Origin: Brucellaceae bacterium
GTDB lineage: Bacteria; Pseudomonadota; Alphaproteobacteria; Rhizobiales; Rhizobiaceae
Direction of reading: 5' to 3'
Length of the DNA: 64,000 bases
Assembly (NCBI GenBank): GCA_020637775.1
Contig: JACKJV010000015.1
Coordinates: 1-64,000, forward strand
In this document: piece after piece, positions 17,292 through 27,850 of the stretch
Layout of the letters: every line of letters starts with the position of its first letter
How positions within the stretch are numbered: position 1 is the stretch's first letter
Notes under the pieces: generated by a model
The model's database searches: none
What the model saw: the letters and a program-made list of their open reading frames with translations, nothing else
What the model was told of the DNA's origin: nothing
Translations under genes and position numbers: made by a program

Positions 17292-17890
17292 TGAGGCAAC
17301 ATCCGCAGTGAGGGCAATGCCCCGGCGGTGATCGAGACAGGCGGTCAAGGATGGCCTGGCGCACTGCCGGCAAGGTGGGTTGGGGAGGCGGACCGATGAT
17401 ACTTTTTTTCGCCCCGCCTGAGCGATCCTTCGTGACTGCAGGAAGGCGTAGGCCATCATCGACATCAAGGCATGGCGGTGCAGTCCGGTCCAGGATCGTC
17501 CTTCGAAGTGATCGAGGCCCAGTTCTTCCTTGAGTTGCTGATGCGCTTGTTCGCAGACCCAGCGCGCCTTGATCGCGCCGGCGAGAGCCTTGATCGGGGT
17601 GTCGCCGGGCAGATTGGAGAGATAGTATTTACGCTCGCTATTCGAGCGATGCTCTCCCACCAGCGAGGCTTCATCGCGCGGCATGTGCTGGGCCCCGGCA
17701 GAGCCAATCCGTTGAGGCGCACCATCGGCAAAACGTCGCCAGCTTCACCACGTCCTGGGACACCATCTCCATTTGGGATGAAACAACCACCTTGGCCTGC
17801 TGCCGTTAGGCTAATCCGGAAGTTCCTCACGTCAAGCAGTTCGTGTTCAATCATGCGTCGCCCCAATACGCCGCACGTGCAAATCGCCAC
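17211..17890 (-). mobile_element. IS701-type transposase remnant
   Basis: On the minus strand 17684-17211 reads as the C-terminal third of an IS701/IS4-group DDE transposase: '[18 protein letters not shown]', '[20 protein letters not shown]', then '[20 protein letters not shown]'. Upstream of 17684 the same frame continues with the family's '[12 protein letters not shown]' stretch but with no start. The N-terminal two thirds are absent, and the remnant abuts the stop of the transglutaminase gene at 17907. It also reaches into the 3' end of the flavoprotein gene. Not functional. Confidence 0.8.
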
Positions 17891-17906
17891 AGAATTCGAT
17901 GCTAGT

Positions 17907-18788
17907 TTACAAAGGTATCATGTCCACCGACTGGCTGCTGCGCTGACTGCCCGAAAGCCGGAAATTGCCTATAACTGGTGCGACATCGAAATAGTCGCGG
18001 CCATAGGCGACTATAACGTGATCTTCGCCTGCCTCCATGTTGTTGGTCGGATCGAATTCCACCCATCCGATTTGCAAGCCGCACCAGACCCTGACCCAGG
18101 CATGCATGGCATCTGCGCCTTCCAGGCGTTCGGTACCTTCAGGTGGAATGGTGCGGAGGAAACCTGAAATATAGCCGGCCGGGATGCCCAATGCCCTCAG
18201 TGCCGCGATCATGATGTGGGTGAAATCCTGACAGACCCCATGCCGCGCCTTAAAGGCTTCAGCGAGAGGTGTGTCCACGAAAGTCGCTCCCGGATCGAAT
18301 TTCATCCATTCGTGCAAACCACTGCAAATCCGCCATGCAGTAGAGCGCACCGAAGCAGTATCTTCGCAGAATGCGAGCGCCCATTCTGTCACCGCAGTAT
18401 CTGGTTTTACGAGTGTTGAAGATGCAAGAAAGTGATGCGGGCTGTCGTGTGCTACGGAGTTTAATTCATGCAACTCGTCTTTGAGCTGCGAGAGCACTGG
18501 TGAATTGTCCGCCTTTACAGTAGCTGGAAAGCGCTCGACACGCGCGCGCATGTGAAAGTTTTCCATCTCCATAGGATCATCAAAGCGAAGCGCGATCGTT
18601 GCATTGCCGAAAAAATCTGTCCGGTCGATGCGCTCTGCTGGTGTTGGCTCGCAATCGAGATTGGACAGCACGACGCGCTGGACGCCATCAATCGTACGCG
18701 GCACCATGCGCAGCAGATGACGTCCGCCATTTGCTGCGGTTTCGTATTGGTATCCGATGGTCAGCTTGATGTCGTAAAGCATAGTCAA
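17907..18788 (-). CDS. Transglutaminase-like cysteine protease family protein
   Basis: 293 residues with an N-terminal bacterial transglutaminase-like beta domain and a C-terminal transglutaminase/protease core. The catalytic triad is visible: Cys186 ('RHGVCQDF'), His229 ('MHAWVRV') and Asp246 ('VEFDPTNN'). Its ATG overlaps the stop of the ATP-grasp gene (18785-18788), making it the third gene of the operon. In similar clusters it is thought to act with an ATP-grasp peptide ligase, possibly in making or removing a peptide modification; that role is unproven. The IS701 remnant lies directly downstream. Confidence 0.9.
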   Translation of the reverse strand: MTMLYDIKLTIGYQYETAANGGRHLLRMVPRTIDGVQRVVLSNLDCEPTPAERIDRTDFFGNATIALRFDDPMEMENFHMRARVERFPATVKADNSPVLSQLKDELHELNSVAHDSPHHFLASSTLVKPDTAVTEWALAFCEDTASVRSTAWRICSGLHEWMKFDPGATFVDTPLAEAFKARHGVCQDFTHIMIAALRALGIPAGYISGFLRTIPPEGTERLEGADAMHAWVRVWCGLQIGWVEFDPTNNMEAGEDHVIVAYGRDYFDVAPVIGNFRLSGSQRSSQSVDMIPL

Positions 18789-21184
18789 CGCAGGTAGGTT
18801 TGCGAAATAAGTTCGTTCAGCTCTCCGGTCTCGGTGCCCAAATCCAGAATCCGTTCCAGGGATATGTCTTCTGCGGTGACTGTGGAGAGCGACGTGACGA
18901 GTTCGGTCGTGCGGACCTGAAACTCTGTCATACGGCGGCTGTCGAGATGCGGCAAGTATGATGCGTGCTCGTGCAACGCCCGGAACTGGTAATGCACGGA
19001 ACGCGGATTCATCTCGTCCAATAGGAGCAGGTCGACCACAGTGTCGCGGTCTGTCGACACCGTGTAGCGGCGGCGATGTGTCATAACCGAGTCTCCGACC
19101 TCGATTGCCAATTCGAGCGAACCAATTGGCGCGTCATCCTGAGTGCAATCGCCCAGCAATCTCAGCATAGCAAGCGCTCGCTCGATTGCCCTGCCAATGG
19201 AAAGAAAACGCCAGCCGAGAAAGTGGTACATGTTCTCGTGAACAAGACCTGTGAAGCCCGAAATCTTGCGCAACAACACACTGTAGGCCCGGCCAGCATC
19301 GTCTCCTGCAGTGACCCGTGTCTGAAACTCCCGAGCCGTGTGCATCAGGTCGACCAATGCATTCCAGCCATCTATCGAAAAGCGGTCGCGCACGTTGCCC
19401 GCGCTTTTCAACGTCGCTTCAAGATCGGCGATCAAGCCCGCAGGGATGGGCTCTTCCGGTTCAACGCCGATGAATTCAAGCTGGCTGGCTATGCTGCTGG
19501 CCAACGGATAGTCCTCTGAACCGGTCTCTGCAATACGGAGGTGATAGGCCCGCAGCAGGCGTATCTGGTCTTCTGCCCGCTCGACGTAACGACCAAGCCA
19601 GAGAAGATTGTCGGCAGCGGTCGAAGGCAAGGCGCCGAGTTCGGAACGCCGGTAACCGGTTTCCGATCTTGTCAACAGTGTATCCTGTTGCTCGACCTGA
19701 TCGGAAACGACCCAGACATCACAGACAGAGCCGCCACGCTGCATTGCTATGTCTGTGCTAACTCCAGACCCGCCGATACGCGCAAACCCGCCCGGCATGA
19801 CACTCCATCCATCTGGCGTGCGCACCATGAAAACCCGCAGGCTCATCGGGCGGGCGACCAGCTTGCCTTCAATCAGTGCAGGCGTGGTAGAAAGCGACAG
19901 GATTTCCTGTGCCGCCAGACCTGCGCCATTCTGGCGTATCCAATCCGGGTTCACTGGGGAGCCATCTACTGTCTTTCCTGCGATGACAACGCTGTCACCA
20001 TGATCGAACGGCAAGCGCGTGGACATCGCATCGTCGATCGTCATGCGCTCGTGGTTTCCAATTACATATTCACGCGCTTCGTCAGTGCCGCTCCACCAAG
20101 TTGCAATGTTCGGCATGGCTAGCTGATTGCCGGTCAAAAACTCTGCTATGCGTGGCGTGAATGCCATCATTGCCCGGCTTTCCAGAACGCCCGTCCCCGG
20201 CGCGTTTATCAGGGTGACTGACTTTGCTCGTAACGCCTCCAGCAGGCCCGGCGTGCCGATGAAGGAATTCGCTTGCAGTTCGAGAGGATCGAGCCATTCT
20301 GAATCCAACCGGCGCCACAGCACATCGACGGGCATCAGACCGCTCACCGTACGCATAAGCAGCTGGCCATCTCTAACTGTCAAATCGCTGCCCTGCAGCA
20401 GCGGAAGACCAAGGTACCGCGCAACATAGGCGTGTTCGAAATAGGTGTCGTTCAGCGGACCCGGTGTCAGAATGCCGACACGTGCATCACCACCGCACAA
20501 GTTTTGCATGGCGTCGCGGAATTGACGGAAGAATCCCGCTAGTCGCATAACATTGGTCTCGTTCATGAATTGCGAGAAGCCGCGGCTGGTAGCCATGCGG
20601 GTTTCAAGAGCGAACCCGGCGCCTGAGGGCGCCTGCGTACGATCACCAAGAACCCACCATTTGCCATCCGGCCCTCGACCGATATCGAAGGCGATGTGAT
20701 GGAGAAAATATCCGCCACGCGGCTCGATACCGACTGCCGGGCGCAACCATTCCGGATTGGCAGTCAGGATTTCTGCTGGCAGGTACCCCTCATCGACCAG
20801 GTGGTTTGGTCCGTAGATATCCGCCATCATCTGCTCAAGCAGATCGGCCCGCGCATATAGTGCCGTAGCAATCCAGTCCCATTCCGTTTTCTCGATCAAG
20901 AGCGGTATATGGCTGAGCGGCCATTCCTTCTCGACCGATGTCTTGCGGTCATAGTGCCGGAAATAGACCCCGCCATCCTTGAGATATTGGTTCGCACGTG
21001 CGAGCGCGAGATCGAGACTTTCCTTATCCAGCGATGCAAGATGGCGGAGCAAGGACGTCCAGACCGGACGCACATTTCCGTTCGCATCCAGTAGCTCATC
21101 CGCTATGCCCGGCAAAAGCCGGTAGTTTCCCAGGAGATGTGCAAGATCCAGATCGGACAAGGCTTCGCTTGCCTGCATCATCAA
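18785..21184 (-). CDS. Fused circularly permuted ATP-grasp and alpha-E domain protein
   Basis: 799 residues. The first ~480 match the circularly permuted type 2 ATP-grasp family ('[20 protein letters not shown]', '[17 protein letters not shown]', '[20 protein letters not shown]'), predicted to form amide bonds with ATP. The last ~310 residues match the all-helical alpha-E domain ('[20 protein letters not shown]', '[20 protein letters not shown]'). The two are often separate genes; here they are one chain, strong evidence for a shared complex. ATGA overlaps with both neighbours indicate a coupled operon. Confidence 0.9.
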   Translation of the reverse strand: MMMQASEALSDLDLAHLLGNYRLLPGIADELLDANGNVRPVWTSLLRHLASLDKESLDLALARANQYLKDGGVYFRHYDRKTSVEKEWPLSHIPLLIEKTEWDWIATALYARADLLEQMMADIYGPNHLVDEGYLPAEILTANPEWLRPAVGIEPRGGYFLHHIAFDIGRGPDGKWWVLGDRTQAPSGAGFALETRMATSRGFSQFMNETNVMRLAGFFRQFRDAMQNLCGGDARVGILTPGPLNDTYFEHAYVARYLGLPLLQGSDLTVRDGQLLMRTVSGLMPVDVLWRRLDSEWLDPLELQANSFIGTPGLLEALRAKSVTLINAPGTGVLESRAMMAFTPRIAEFLTGNQLAMPNIATWWSGTDEAREYVIGNHERMTIDDAMSTRLPFDHGDSVVIAGKTVDGSPVNPDWIRQNGAGLAAQEILSLSTTPALIEGKLVARPMSLRVFMVRTPDGWSVMPGGFARIGGSGVSTDIAMQRGGSVCDVWVVSDQVEQQDTLLTRSETGYRRSELGALPSTAADNLLWLGRYVERAEDQIRLLRAYHLRIAETGSEDYPLASSIASQLEFIGVEPEEPIPAGLIADLEATLKSAGNVRDRFSIDGWNALVDLMHTAREFQTRVTAGDDAGRAYSVLLRKISGFTGLVHENMYHFLGWRFLSIGRAIERALAMLRLLGDCTQDDAPIGSLELAIEVGDSVMTHRRRYTVSTDRDTVVDLLLLDEMNPRSVHYQFRALHEHASYLPHLDSRRMTEFQVRTTELVTSLSTVTAEDISLERILDLGTETGELNELISQTYLR

Positions 21185-24100
21185 ATGCCCGCCATGCGCC
21201 GCAGATCAAGGGTCAACGGAAACTCCGGATGCATGCGCTCGCTTGTGGGCATGTCGGCATCCGGCGTGTGGCCGGAATGCTCAAAACGGGCGAGACGCCT
21301 AGCCTCTGCCTCGTTAGCATTGACCGGAAAAGTCTCATAATTGCGGCCACCGGGGTGCGCGACGTGATAAACACAACCGCCAATCACGTGCTTCGTCCAG
21401 CTATCGAAAATGTCGAAGGTCAGCGGTGCCTGAACGGGAATGACCGGGTGCAATGCCATGGCAGGCTGCCATGCCTTGTATCGAACGCCACCGACTGAAA
21501 CCGAATTCGTGCCAGTTTTCGTTAGCGGTACGGTGCGGTTGTTGCAGGTCACGACATACCGCTCAGTATCAGCAGCTGTCAGCTTTACCTGCAATCGTTC
21601 GGTCGAACTGTCAGTGTAGCGTGCCGTACCGCCGATAGCCCCCGTTTCGCCCAGCACGTGCCAAGGTTCCAAAGCCTGGTGCAGTTCAAGGTGGACACCC
21701 TCATAGTCAACTTCGCCGCAGAAGGGAAAGCGAAACTCCGCCTGCGCCTCGTACCATTCCGGCCGCATGGCGAAACCATGCGTCTTGAGATCGTCGAGAA
21801 CGTCCATGAAGTCTTCCCAGACGTAATGCGGCAGCATGAACCGGTCGAGCAGCGTGGTGCCCCAGCGCGTAAAGTTACCGGTTGCAGGCGACTTCCAGAA
21901 GCGGGCTATCAACGCGCGGAGCATCAATTGCTGGGCAAGGCTCATCAGCGGATCGGGCGGCATTTCGAAACCGCGAAACTCGACAAGGCCAAGACGCCCG
22001 GTTGGTCCATCCGGAGAATAAAGCTTGTCGATACAAATCTCGGAGCGGTGCGTGTTGCCAGTCACGTCGGTCAGAAGGTTTCGCAGCAGCCTGTCGGTTA
22101 GCCAGGGCAGCGGAGGTTCGCCCTCGGAGGGGTGCGGAATTTGTGCCAACGCGATTTCGAGTTCGTAAAGACTGTCATGACGCGCTTCGTCGATACGCGG
22201 CGCCTGACTGGTCGGGCCGATGAACAGGCCGGAGAAAAGATAGGAAAGGCTAGGATGACGCTGCCAGTGCAGGATAAGCGAGCGCAGTAGATCGGGCCGG
22301 CGCAGAAAGGGCGAATCCATCGGCGTGGCACCGCCGACCACGACATGGTTGCCACCGCCGGTACCGGTGTGCCTGCCATCGATCATGAACTTGTCTGCGC
22401 CGAGCCGCGACTGGCGTGCTTCTTCATACACGCCCTCTGTGATCGAGACGCATTCCTGCCAACTCGAAGCTGGATGGATATTCACCTCGATCACGCCCGG
22501 ATCAGGTGCGACACGGATAACGTTCATGCGAGGGTCATGCGGCGGCGCATAACCTTCAATATGAACGCGCAGTTTCTCTTTCTCTGCAGCGTGCTCAACG
22601 GCGGCAAGCAGTTCCAGATAGTCTTCGACCCGCTCAACCGGCGGAATGAAAACGCAAAGGCGACCATCGCGTGGCTCCACGGCAATGGCCGTTCGTACCT
22701 GATCGTTGACGTTGCCCAATTCCTGCTCGATGACATTCTGTACATCGCCACCTGGCGTGAAACTCGCGCGTTCCTGTGGATGCGGCTTGTCATCCGATGC
22801 GGATTCTTCCTTGCCTTCCTCTATCTCGGTATCCGGGAGTTCGCCCTTCTCTTCCGTTGGATCGGCGATGTTCACGTAAGGGTATTGCGACGGCGGAATA
22901 TAGGGTAACGATCCCAATGGAAGGCGGTAACCGACCGGGCTGTCTCCCGGCACCAGAAAGACATGGCCTCGCTTTGGTTTCCAGTGCTCGGAGCGCCAGC
23001 GCCTGCTTTCGACGGATTTCGACTGCCAGCGCTGAACCGGCAAGACATAGCCCGAAGGCGTTGTTAGGCCGCGTTCGAACACCTTCGCGATGCGATGTCG
23101 CTCTTCGCGATCTTTCAGTTTCGAGTTTGCGGGTGTCACGTTTTCCGGCAGGTTTGCTTCCTTGAGAATCCACTCCGCAGGATCTTCGAATGCCGGAACC
23201 ACGTTTTGCGTATTGACCGCGAGCGTTTCTGCAATAGTCGTTAGAAGCCGCGCGGCATCGGCGGCGTCGACCTTTCCATCTTCGTGCTCACCGGCAATCA
23301 AGGAGGCATTCTTCCAGACCGGTTTACCGTCGCGGCGCCAGAACAGAGAGAAGGTCCAGCGCGGCAGGGTTTCGCCGGGATACCATTTCCCCTGGCCGTA
23401 ATGCAGCAAACCACCCGGCGCGAAACGTCCGCGCAGGCGACGGATCAGCGTATCGGCAAGACCGCGCTTCTGCGGACCGACTGCTGCAGTGTTCCATTCT
23501 TCGGATTCGAAATCGTCGATCGAGACGAAGGTCGGCTCGCCACCCATGGTTAGGCGCACATCGCCCTCTTCCAACGCCTTGTCAATCTTGTCGCCAAGTG
23601 CATCGAGTGCCTTCCAGGAATCTTCAGGGAATGGTTTGGTGATGCGGGGATGCTCTGAGACCCGCGTTACATGCATGTCGAAGGAGAATTCGACCTGCGG
23701 CGCTCCGGCCGAGGAGTAGCCGCCCGATATGGGTGCAGCATTGGCAAAATGTGGCGTGGCAGCAAGAGGTATGTGGCTTTCGCCGGTCAGCAGGCCGGAT
23801 GTCGGATCAAGACCAATCCAGCCTGCACCCGGCAGGTAGACTTCCGCCCAGGCGTGCAGATCGGTGAAATCGTGGTCCGTGCCCGGCGGACCATCGAGCG
23901 CAACCAGATCCGGTTTCAGTTGTATGAGATAACCGGACACAAAACGCGTAGCGAAGCCAAGGTTTCTTAGTACCTCGACCAGGAGCCACGACGAGTCACG
24001 GCAGGAGCCTGAACCTTTTTCCAGCGTTTCTTCAGGTGTCTGGACTCCCGGCTCCATGCGAATGAGATACTCGACCTTCTCCGAAATCCTCCGATTGAGA

Positions 24101-24540
24101 TCGACGATGAAATCGACCGTTCCCTTCGGTGAGCGATCAATGGTTTCCAAAAGCGCAGAAAGCTGTGGCGTCAACGATGCAGGAGTTCGATAGATCGAGA
24201 GATCCTGCAGCATTTCATCCGAATATGCGAAAGGCCATTCCTGCGCGGCTTCCTCGACAAAGAAATCGAAAGGATTGTAGACCGTCATGTCGGCAACAAG
24301 GTCGACTTCGATCTTCAGTTCCGTGACGGGATCGGGAAAGACGAAGCGGGCAAGCCAGTTTCCGTACGGGTCTTGCTGGTGATTGACGAAATATCCAGAG
24401 GGCGAGATCTTGAGCGAATGCGAAATGACCCTGGTCCGGCCATGCGGTGCCGGTCTCAGCCGGATGATCTGCGGCTGAAGCGTGACCGGACGGTCATATT
24501 TGTAGTGGGTAAGATGATAAAGCTGAGCCTTGATGGACAT
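21181..24540 (-). CDS. Large transglutaminase-like protein with DUF2126 domain
   Basis: 1119 residues. The N-terminal ~290 residues are a transglutaminase-like protease domain with Cys180 ('[10 protein letters not shown]'), His229 ('DLHAWAEV') and Asp245 ('GLDPTSGL'). The remainder is DUF2126 ('[20 protein letters not shown]', later '[20 protein letters not shown]'), which resembles glutamate-cysteine-ligase/amidoligase-like folds in annotation of relatives. First gene of the three-gene operon on this strand, and its stop overlaps the next start. Start ATG 24540 precedes a beta strand directly. Predicted cytoplasmic; no signal peptide is seen. Confidence 0.9.
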   Translation of the reverse strand: MSIKAQLYHLTHYKYDRPVTLQPQIIRLRPAPHGRTRVISHSLKISPSGYFVNHQQDPYGNWLARFVFPDPVTELKIEVDLVADMTVYNPFDFFVEEAAQEWPFAYSDEMLQDLSIYRTPASLTPQLSALLETIDRSPKGTVDFIVDLNRRISEKVEYLIRMEPGVQTPEETLEKGSGSCRDSSWLLVEVLRNLGFATRFVSGYLIQLKPDLVALDGPPGTDHDFTDLHAWAEVYLPGAGWIGLDPTSGLLTGESHIPLAATPHFANAAPISGGYSSAGAPQVEFSFDMHVTRVSEHPRITKPFPEDSWKALDALGDKIDKALEEGDVRLTMGGEPTFVSIDDFESEEWNTAAVGPQKRGLADTLIRRLRGRFAPGGLLHYGQGKWYPGETLPRWTFSLFWRRDGKPVWKNASLIAGEHEDGKVDAADAARLLTTIAETLAVNTQNVVPAFEDPAEWILKEANLPENVTPANSKLKDREERHRIAKVFERGLTTPSGYVLPVQRWQSKSVESRRWRSEHWKPKRGHVFLVPGDSPVGYRLPLGSLPYIPPSQYPYVNIADPTEEKGELPDTEIEEGKEESASDDKPHPQERASFTPGGDVQNVIEQELGNVNDQVRTAIAVEPRDGRLCVFIPPVERVEDYLELLAAVEHAAEKEKLRVHIEGYAPPHDPRMNVIRVAPDPGVIEVNIHPASSWQECVSITEGVYEEARQSRLGADKFMIDGRHTGTGGGNHVVVGGATPMDSPFLRRPDLLRSLILHWQRHPSLSYLFSGLFIGPTSQAPRIDEARHDSLYELEIALAQIPHPSEGEPPLPWLTDRLLRNLLTDVTGNTHRSEICIDKLYSPDGPTGRLGLVEFRGFEMPPDPLMSLAQQLMLRALIARFWKSPATGNFTRWGTTLLDRFMLPHYVWEDFMDVLDDLKTHGFAMRPEWYEAQAEFRFPFCGEVDYEGVHLELHQALEPWHVLGETGAIGGTARYTDSSTERLQVKLTAADTERYVVTCNNRTVPLTKTGTNSVSVGGVRYKAWQPAMALHPVIPVQAPLTFDIFDSWTKHVIGGCVYHVAHPGGRNYETFPVNANEAEARRLARFEHSGHTPDADMPTSERMHPEFPLTLDLRRMAGI

Positions 24541-24887
24541 GGGTTGATGCGCTTCCCTTCAAAGTACAAGCTATCCATCTTTGCTCGCACGGCACAATCC
24601 CTGATCGTCGATTTATCTTTCAACTCGCTTGGACAATGTCCGATTGGCAGTTCGCCTGTTAACTCTCACTCGACGAACTCAGCAAACGAACCATCTTTCC
24701 CGCGGCTGTCAGCGATCCAGTAGAAGCGCCGCTGACGAACTCCGAAGGAAACAGCCCTTCGCAGCCTTTCGATGTGCCAAAATAAGCCGAAAGTCACCTT
24801 TCGACCCTGTTGGCCGTTCGTTTGCACCGCAGCAAACGAACGCTTCCCGCCCTAATTGGACCTTTGATCTTTTCTATTGAATGGCGG
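24541..24887. other. Upstream region of the transglutaminase operon
   Basis: No gene is evident. It should contain the operon promoter on the minus strand; I could not identify convincing -35/-10 boxes. It includes the long inverted repeat listed separately and a second copy of AGCAAACGAAC near 24680. Confidence 0.4.
24815..24842. repeat. 11-base perfect inverted repeat
   Basis: CGTTCGTTTGC (24815-24825) and GCAAACGAACG (24832-24842) are exact complements around a six-base loop (ACCGCA). It lies ~275 bases upstream of the DUF2126 gene. GCAAACGAAC recurs alone near 24680 and near 52850. It may be an operator, terminator stem or small palindromic repeat. Confidence 0.6.
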
Positions 24888-25125
24888 TTATCGGGGAGTT
24901 TGATCTAGCTCACGAACGTCCGAAATAAGGGCGCAAAGCGGTCGTCCACCCCTTGTCTGATTTAAGACACGGAGGCCCGTCAGCGTGACTTTTCTGCCCA
25001 CTCGATCTGGGTTCAGCACGCGCGCGAGTGTCACCTTCTGCCAGTAGCTGCCATCGAGGATAGCTTCAACGATGTCGGGTGCAAGCAGCGTGAAGCGCAT
25101 CAAGTGAGTCATGTGGGCGGAAAGT
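24888..25125 (-). pseudogene. Second remnant of the recombinase-associated HTH protein
   Basis: The minus-strand translation contains 'HMTHLMRFTLLAPDIVEAIL' followed by 'KVTLARVLNP', clearly related to the central part of the intact HTH protein at 26157-26546. The N-terminal third and the usual C-terminus ('PVEWAEQEPQF') are replaced by unrelated residues. No recombinase is attached. It marks the left side of a ~1 kb segment carrying the GIY-YIG gene. Confidence 0.65.
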
Positions 25126-25261
25126 GCAGGCCCAGCGCCTTGTCCGGCTTTCCATTGGACTTGCTCGCCTCTGCGGCGCGCGTGGCCGGTGTATCTCCTT
25201 TCGACCGCGGCGCCTCGTGCCGGCATTGACGACAGGGCCATGATTCCACACGATCCGTTCA

Positions 25262-26122
25262 ATGGAGAGACCCTGCTTGTTTTCGTTCAATGAATTTCTG
25301 TCAAAACTAGGTTTCGACCTTAAGCGCACGCGACTCGTGCGACATGACAACCGCAGTATGGCAGCATGGCGAAGCGGTGGTTTCCAGAAATTCGGATGCT
25401 TCGCGAGTTTCCAGAAGCGCAGCCCCTCACCGTATTCCGAAGCCCAATTGGCCTGTCACTTCATCCCCGGACCGGTTCTGGCTGATGGCGATGCAACGGC
25501 ACTATTCCTTGGCATCACCAGGATCAATGACCGATGGGATTGGGACGGTTTGCGTCTGCCGGTATTGCAGGACCCAGAGATCATCGAAACGGAGCGCGAA
25601 CGGGACGACCTGCATGCGTTCGACCTGGAATGGTTGCAGGCTGGCCAGGAATATTCCGAGCGCATCCTCATCCGATGGGGACTGCCATCATCGGCCCGTG
25701 CCTGGTCGCAGTGGGCTGGCAGGCAAACCAAGGAAATCCTCGAACTCAGGCTTGATCGCCGTGAGCCACCCTTTCCTGGGTTTTCGCGTTTCATGAGCGC
25801 TATCGTGGATGTGCCCCTGCTTCCGCAGGCATGGAAATCCGCACTCTCGTCCGTGCGCAGCGTATACCTTCTCGTTTCGGAAAATGGCGAGCAATACGTG
25901 GGTTCGGCAACAGGACAGGACGGCTTGCTCGGGCGTTGGCTGATCTACGCTGCCAATGGCCATGGTGGAAACGTCATGCTGCGCCAGCGCGGACACCGTG
26001 ATTACACGGTTTCCATCCTTGAGGTCGCCTCACCCGATATGTCCCGCGATGACATCCTTGCCCGCGAAACGCTATGGAAGGAGAAACTTAGGGCCCGGGC
26101 GCACGGGTTGAACCAGAACTGA
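25262..26122 (+). CDS. GIY-YIG nuclease family protein
   Basis: 286 residues from the ATG at 25262 (no strong RBS, so the start is uncertain). The C-terminal ~95 residues carry the GIY-YIG pattern: 'VYLLVSENGEQYVGSATG' followed by the arginine region 'GLLGRWLIYAANGHGGNVML' and a late glutamate in 'ARETLWKEKL'. The N-terminal ~190 residues are unassigned and contain 'ALFLGITRINDRWDWDGLRL'. GIY-YIG enzymes cut DNA in homing, restriction or repair. It is the only rightward gene between two copies of the recombinase-associated HTH gene, so it is probably cargo of a mobile element. Confidence 0.75.
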   Translation: MERPCLFSFNEFLSKLGFDLKRTRLVRHDNRSMAAWRSGGFQKFGCFASFQKRSPSPYSEAQLACHFIPGPVLADGDATALFLGITRINDRWDWDGLRLPVLQDPEIIETERERDDLHAFDLEWLQAGQEYSERILIRWGLPSSARAWSQWAGRQTKEILELRLDRREPPFPGFSRFMSAIVDVPLLPQAWKSALSSVRSVYLLVSENGEQYVGSATGQDGLLGRWLIYAANGHGGNVMLRQRGHRDYTVSILEVASPDMSRDDILARETLWKEKLRARAHGLNQN

Positions 26123-26156
26123 GCAGAAAACCGAGGCGGATCGGCGGATAGACGGC

Positions 26157-26546
26157 TCAAAGTATTTTTCCATGAAATTGTGGCTCCTGCTCTGCCCACT
26201 CCACCGGAAACGGCTCCAACAGCCGCGCCAACGTCACCTCCGGCCCCTGCCCACCGTCCAGGATCGCCTCGACGATGTCGGGCGCCAGCAGGGTCAGGCG
26301 CAGGATGCGGCTGATGTAGGATGGGTTGATCTTCTCGGCGCGAGCGATGTCCTTGATCGTGGTGACCTCGCCGGATTCGAGCATCCGGTTCCAGCGGTGG
26401 GCGCGGGCGATTGCCTTGACGAGCGTGCTGTCAATGCGAGGGCTGTTGTATCCTGTCGCACCGTCCGGCCCGATGATCCGCTTGCCGCTGCCATGCCGGG
26501 TCGTGGCAAAGGGGACTCGGACCGCAATGTGTTGACCTGTATTCAC
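26157..26546 (-). CDS. Small HTH protein associated with the large serine recombinase
   Basis: 129 residues. The central part looks like a helix-turn-helix: 'TTIKDIARAEKINPSYISRI', followed by the conserved 'LRLTLLAPDIVEAILDGGQG' and 'PVEWAEQEPQF'. Proteins with this sequence regularly follow a recombinase gene in alphaproteobacterial elements. Its ATG overlaps the recombinase stop by 4 bases. A role as a DNA-binding accessory or directionality factor is inference. Two truncated relatives lie at 14.6 and 25.0 kb. Confidence 0.8.
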   Translation of the reverse strand: MNTGQHIAVRVPFATTRHGSGKRIIGPDGATGYNSPRIDSTLVKAIARAHRWNRMLESGEVTTIKDIARAEKINPSYISRILRLTLLAPDIVEAILDGGQGPEVTLARLLEPFPVEWAEQEPQFHGKIL

Positions 26547-27850
26547 GCGGCCACGCTCCCCGCTGATGTGAGTTCGCGGGCAAGGCCGGGCAGGCCGTCG
26601 GCACGAAGGCGGATGTCGAGTTCATTCTCGAGGATGGTGACGCGCTCGACCAGCAGGTGGACGATGCGTGCCTGCTCGGCCGGGAAGAGTTCATCCCACA
26701 ACGGATCGAGTTGCATCAGGGCATCGCGAACGTCAGCCTCGCTCATTCCTGTCTCTTCCCGCCGCACGGCCCGCCAGGTCCCCGCAACGACTTCCGGCTG
26801 GCGAAACACGGTGCGGAGCTGGTCGATGACGGCTTCCTCGATCCGGGCTGCCGGTACCCGACCGATGGAACAGGCCCCTGCCCCGTGCTTCAGGACGGAC
26901 TGGCTCACGTAGTACCGATAAAGCTTTCCATCCTTGCGGGTGTGGGTGGGCGAGAAGGCGGCGCCATCCGGTCCGAAGAGCAGGCCTTTCAGCAGGGCCG
27001 GTGTCTGGGACCGCGTATTGGCGGCCCGCGAGCGTGGGCTTTGTTTGAGGATGGACTGGACCTTGTCCCACAGATCGCGGGAGATGATCGCATCGTGCTG
27101 GCCGGGATAGATCCTGCCCTTGTGACGGATATCCCCGACAAGGATCGGGTTGTTCAGCAGACGATAGAGATAGCCCTTGGAGATCAGGCCGCCCTGGCGG
27201 GTTTGGACGGCCTGCTTTCGCAGTTCGCGGGCCAGCAGGGTTGCCGATCCGAGTTCCACGAAGCGTTCAAAGATGGCGCGAACCTGTTTCGCATCGTCCG
27301 GCACCACGACCAGCTTGCGCTCCTGCGCCTTGTAGCCGAAGGGTGGGACGCCTCCCATCCACATGCCCTTGGCCTTGGAGGCTGCGACCTTGTCGCGGAT
27401 GCGTTCAGCGGTGACCTCGCGCTCGAACTGGGCGAAGGACAACAGGATGTTGAGCGTCAGCCGGCCCATGGAATTGGTGGTATTGAAGGCCTGGGTGACG
27501 GAGACGAAGGTCACGCCGTTTCGATCGAACAGGTCGACCAGCCGGGCAAAGTCGGCCAATGAGCGCGAGAGCCTGTCAATCTTGTAGACCACAACCACAT
27601 CGACGAGCCCGGCCTCGATGTCGTCCATCAGGCGCTTCAGGCCCGGCCGCTCCAGCGTGCCGCCGGAATGCCCGCCGTCGTCATAGTGATCGCGGACGCG
27701 AACCCAGCCTTCCGCCTTCTGGCTGGCGATGAACGCCTCGCAGGCTTCGCGCTGGGCATGGAGGCTGTTGAATTCCTGCTCGAGCCCCTCTTCGGAGGAT
27801 TTGCGCGTGTAGATCGCCGCGCGGCGCTTGATGACCGGAGACGGATTCAT
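26543..27850 (-). CDS. Large serine recombinase (resolvase/integrase family)
   Basis: 435 residues from the ATG at 27850. The N-terminal resolvase domain begins 'AAIYTRKSSEEGLEQEFNSL', with catalytic Ser18, and continues with 'VVVVYKIDRLSRSLADFARL' and 'FDRNGVTFVSVTQAFNTTNS'. The recombinase DNA-binding domain follows ('VPPFGYKAQERKLVVVPDDA', 'YLYRLLNNPILVGDIRHKG'). It probably integrates and excises the element. The frame is open upstream to 28006 in the other gene's region; the chosen ATG overlaps the DUF2924 stop as ATGA. Intact. Confidence 0.92.
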   Translation of the reverse strand: MNPSPVIKRRAAIYTRKSSEEGLEQEFNSLHAQREACEAFIASQKAEGWVRVRDHYDDGGHSGGTLERPGLKRLMDDIEAGLVDVVVVYKIDRLSRSLADFARLVDLFDRNGVTFVSVTQAFNTTNSMGRLTLNILLSFAQFEREVTAERIRDKVAASKAKGMWMGGVPPFGYKAQERKLVVVPDDAKQVRAIFERFVELGSATLLARELRKQAVQTRQGGLISKGYLYRLLNNPILVGDIRHKGRIYPGQHDAIISRDLWDKVQSILKQSPRSRAANTRSQTPALLKGLLFGPDGAAFSPTHTRKDGKLYRYYVSQSVLKHGAGACSIGRVPAARIEEAVIDQLRTVFRQPEVVAGTWRAVRREETGMSEADVRDALMQLDPLWDELFPAEQARIVHLLVERVTILENELDIRLRADGLPGLARELTSAGSVAA

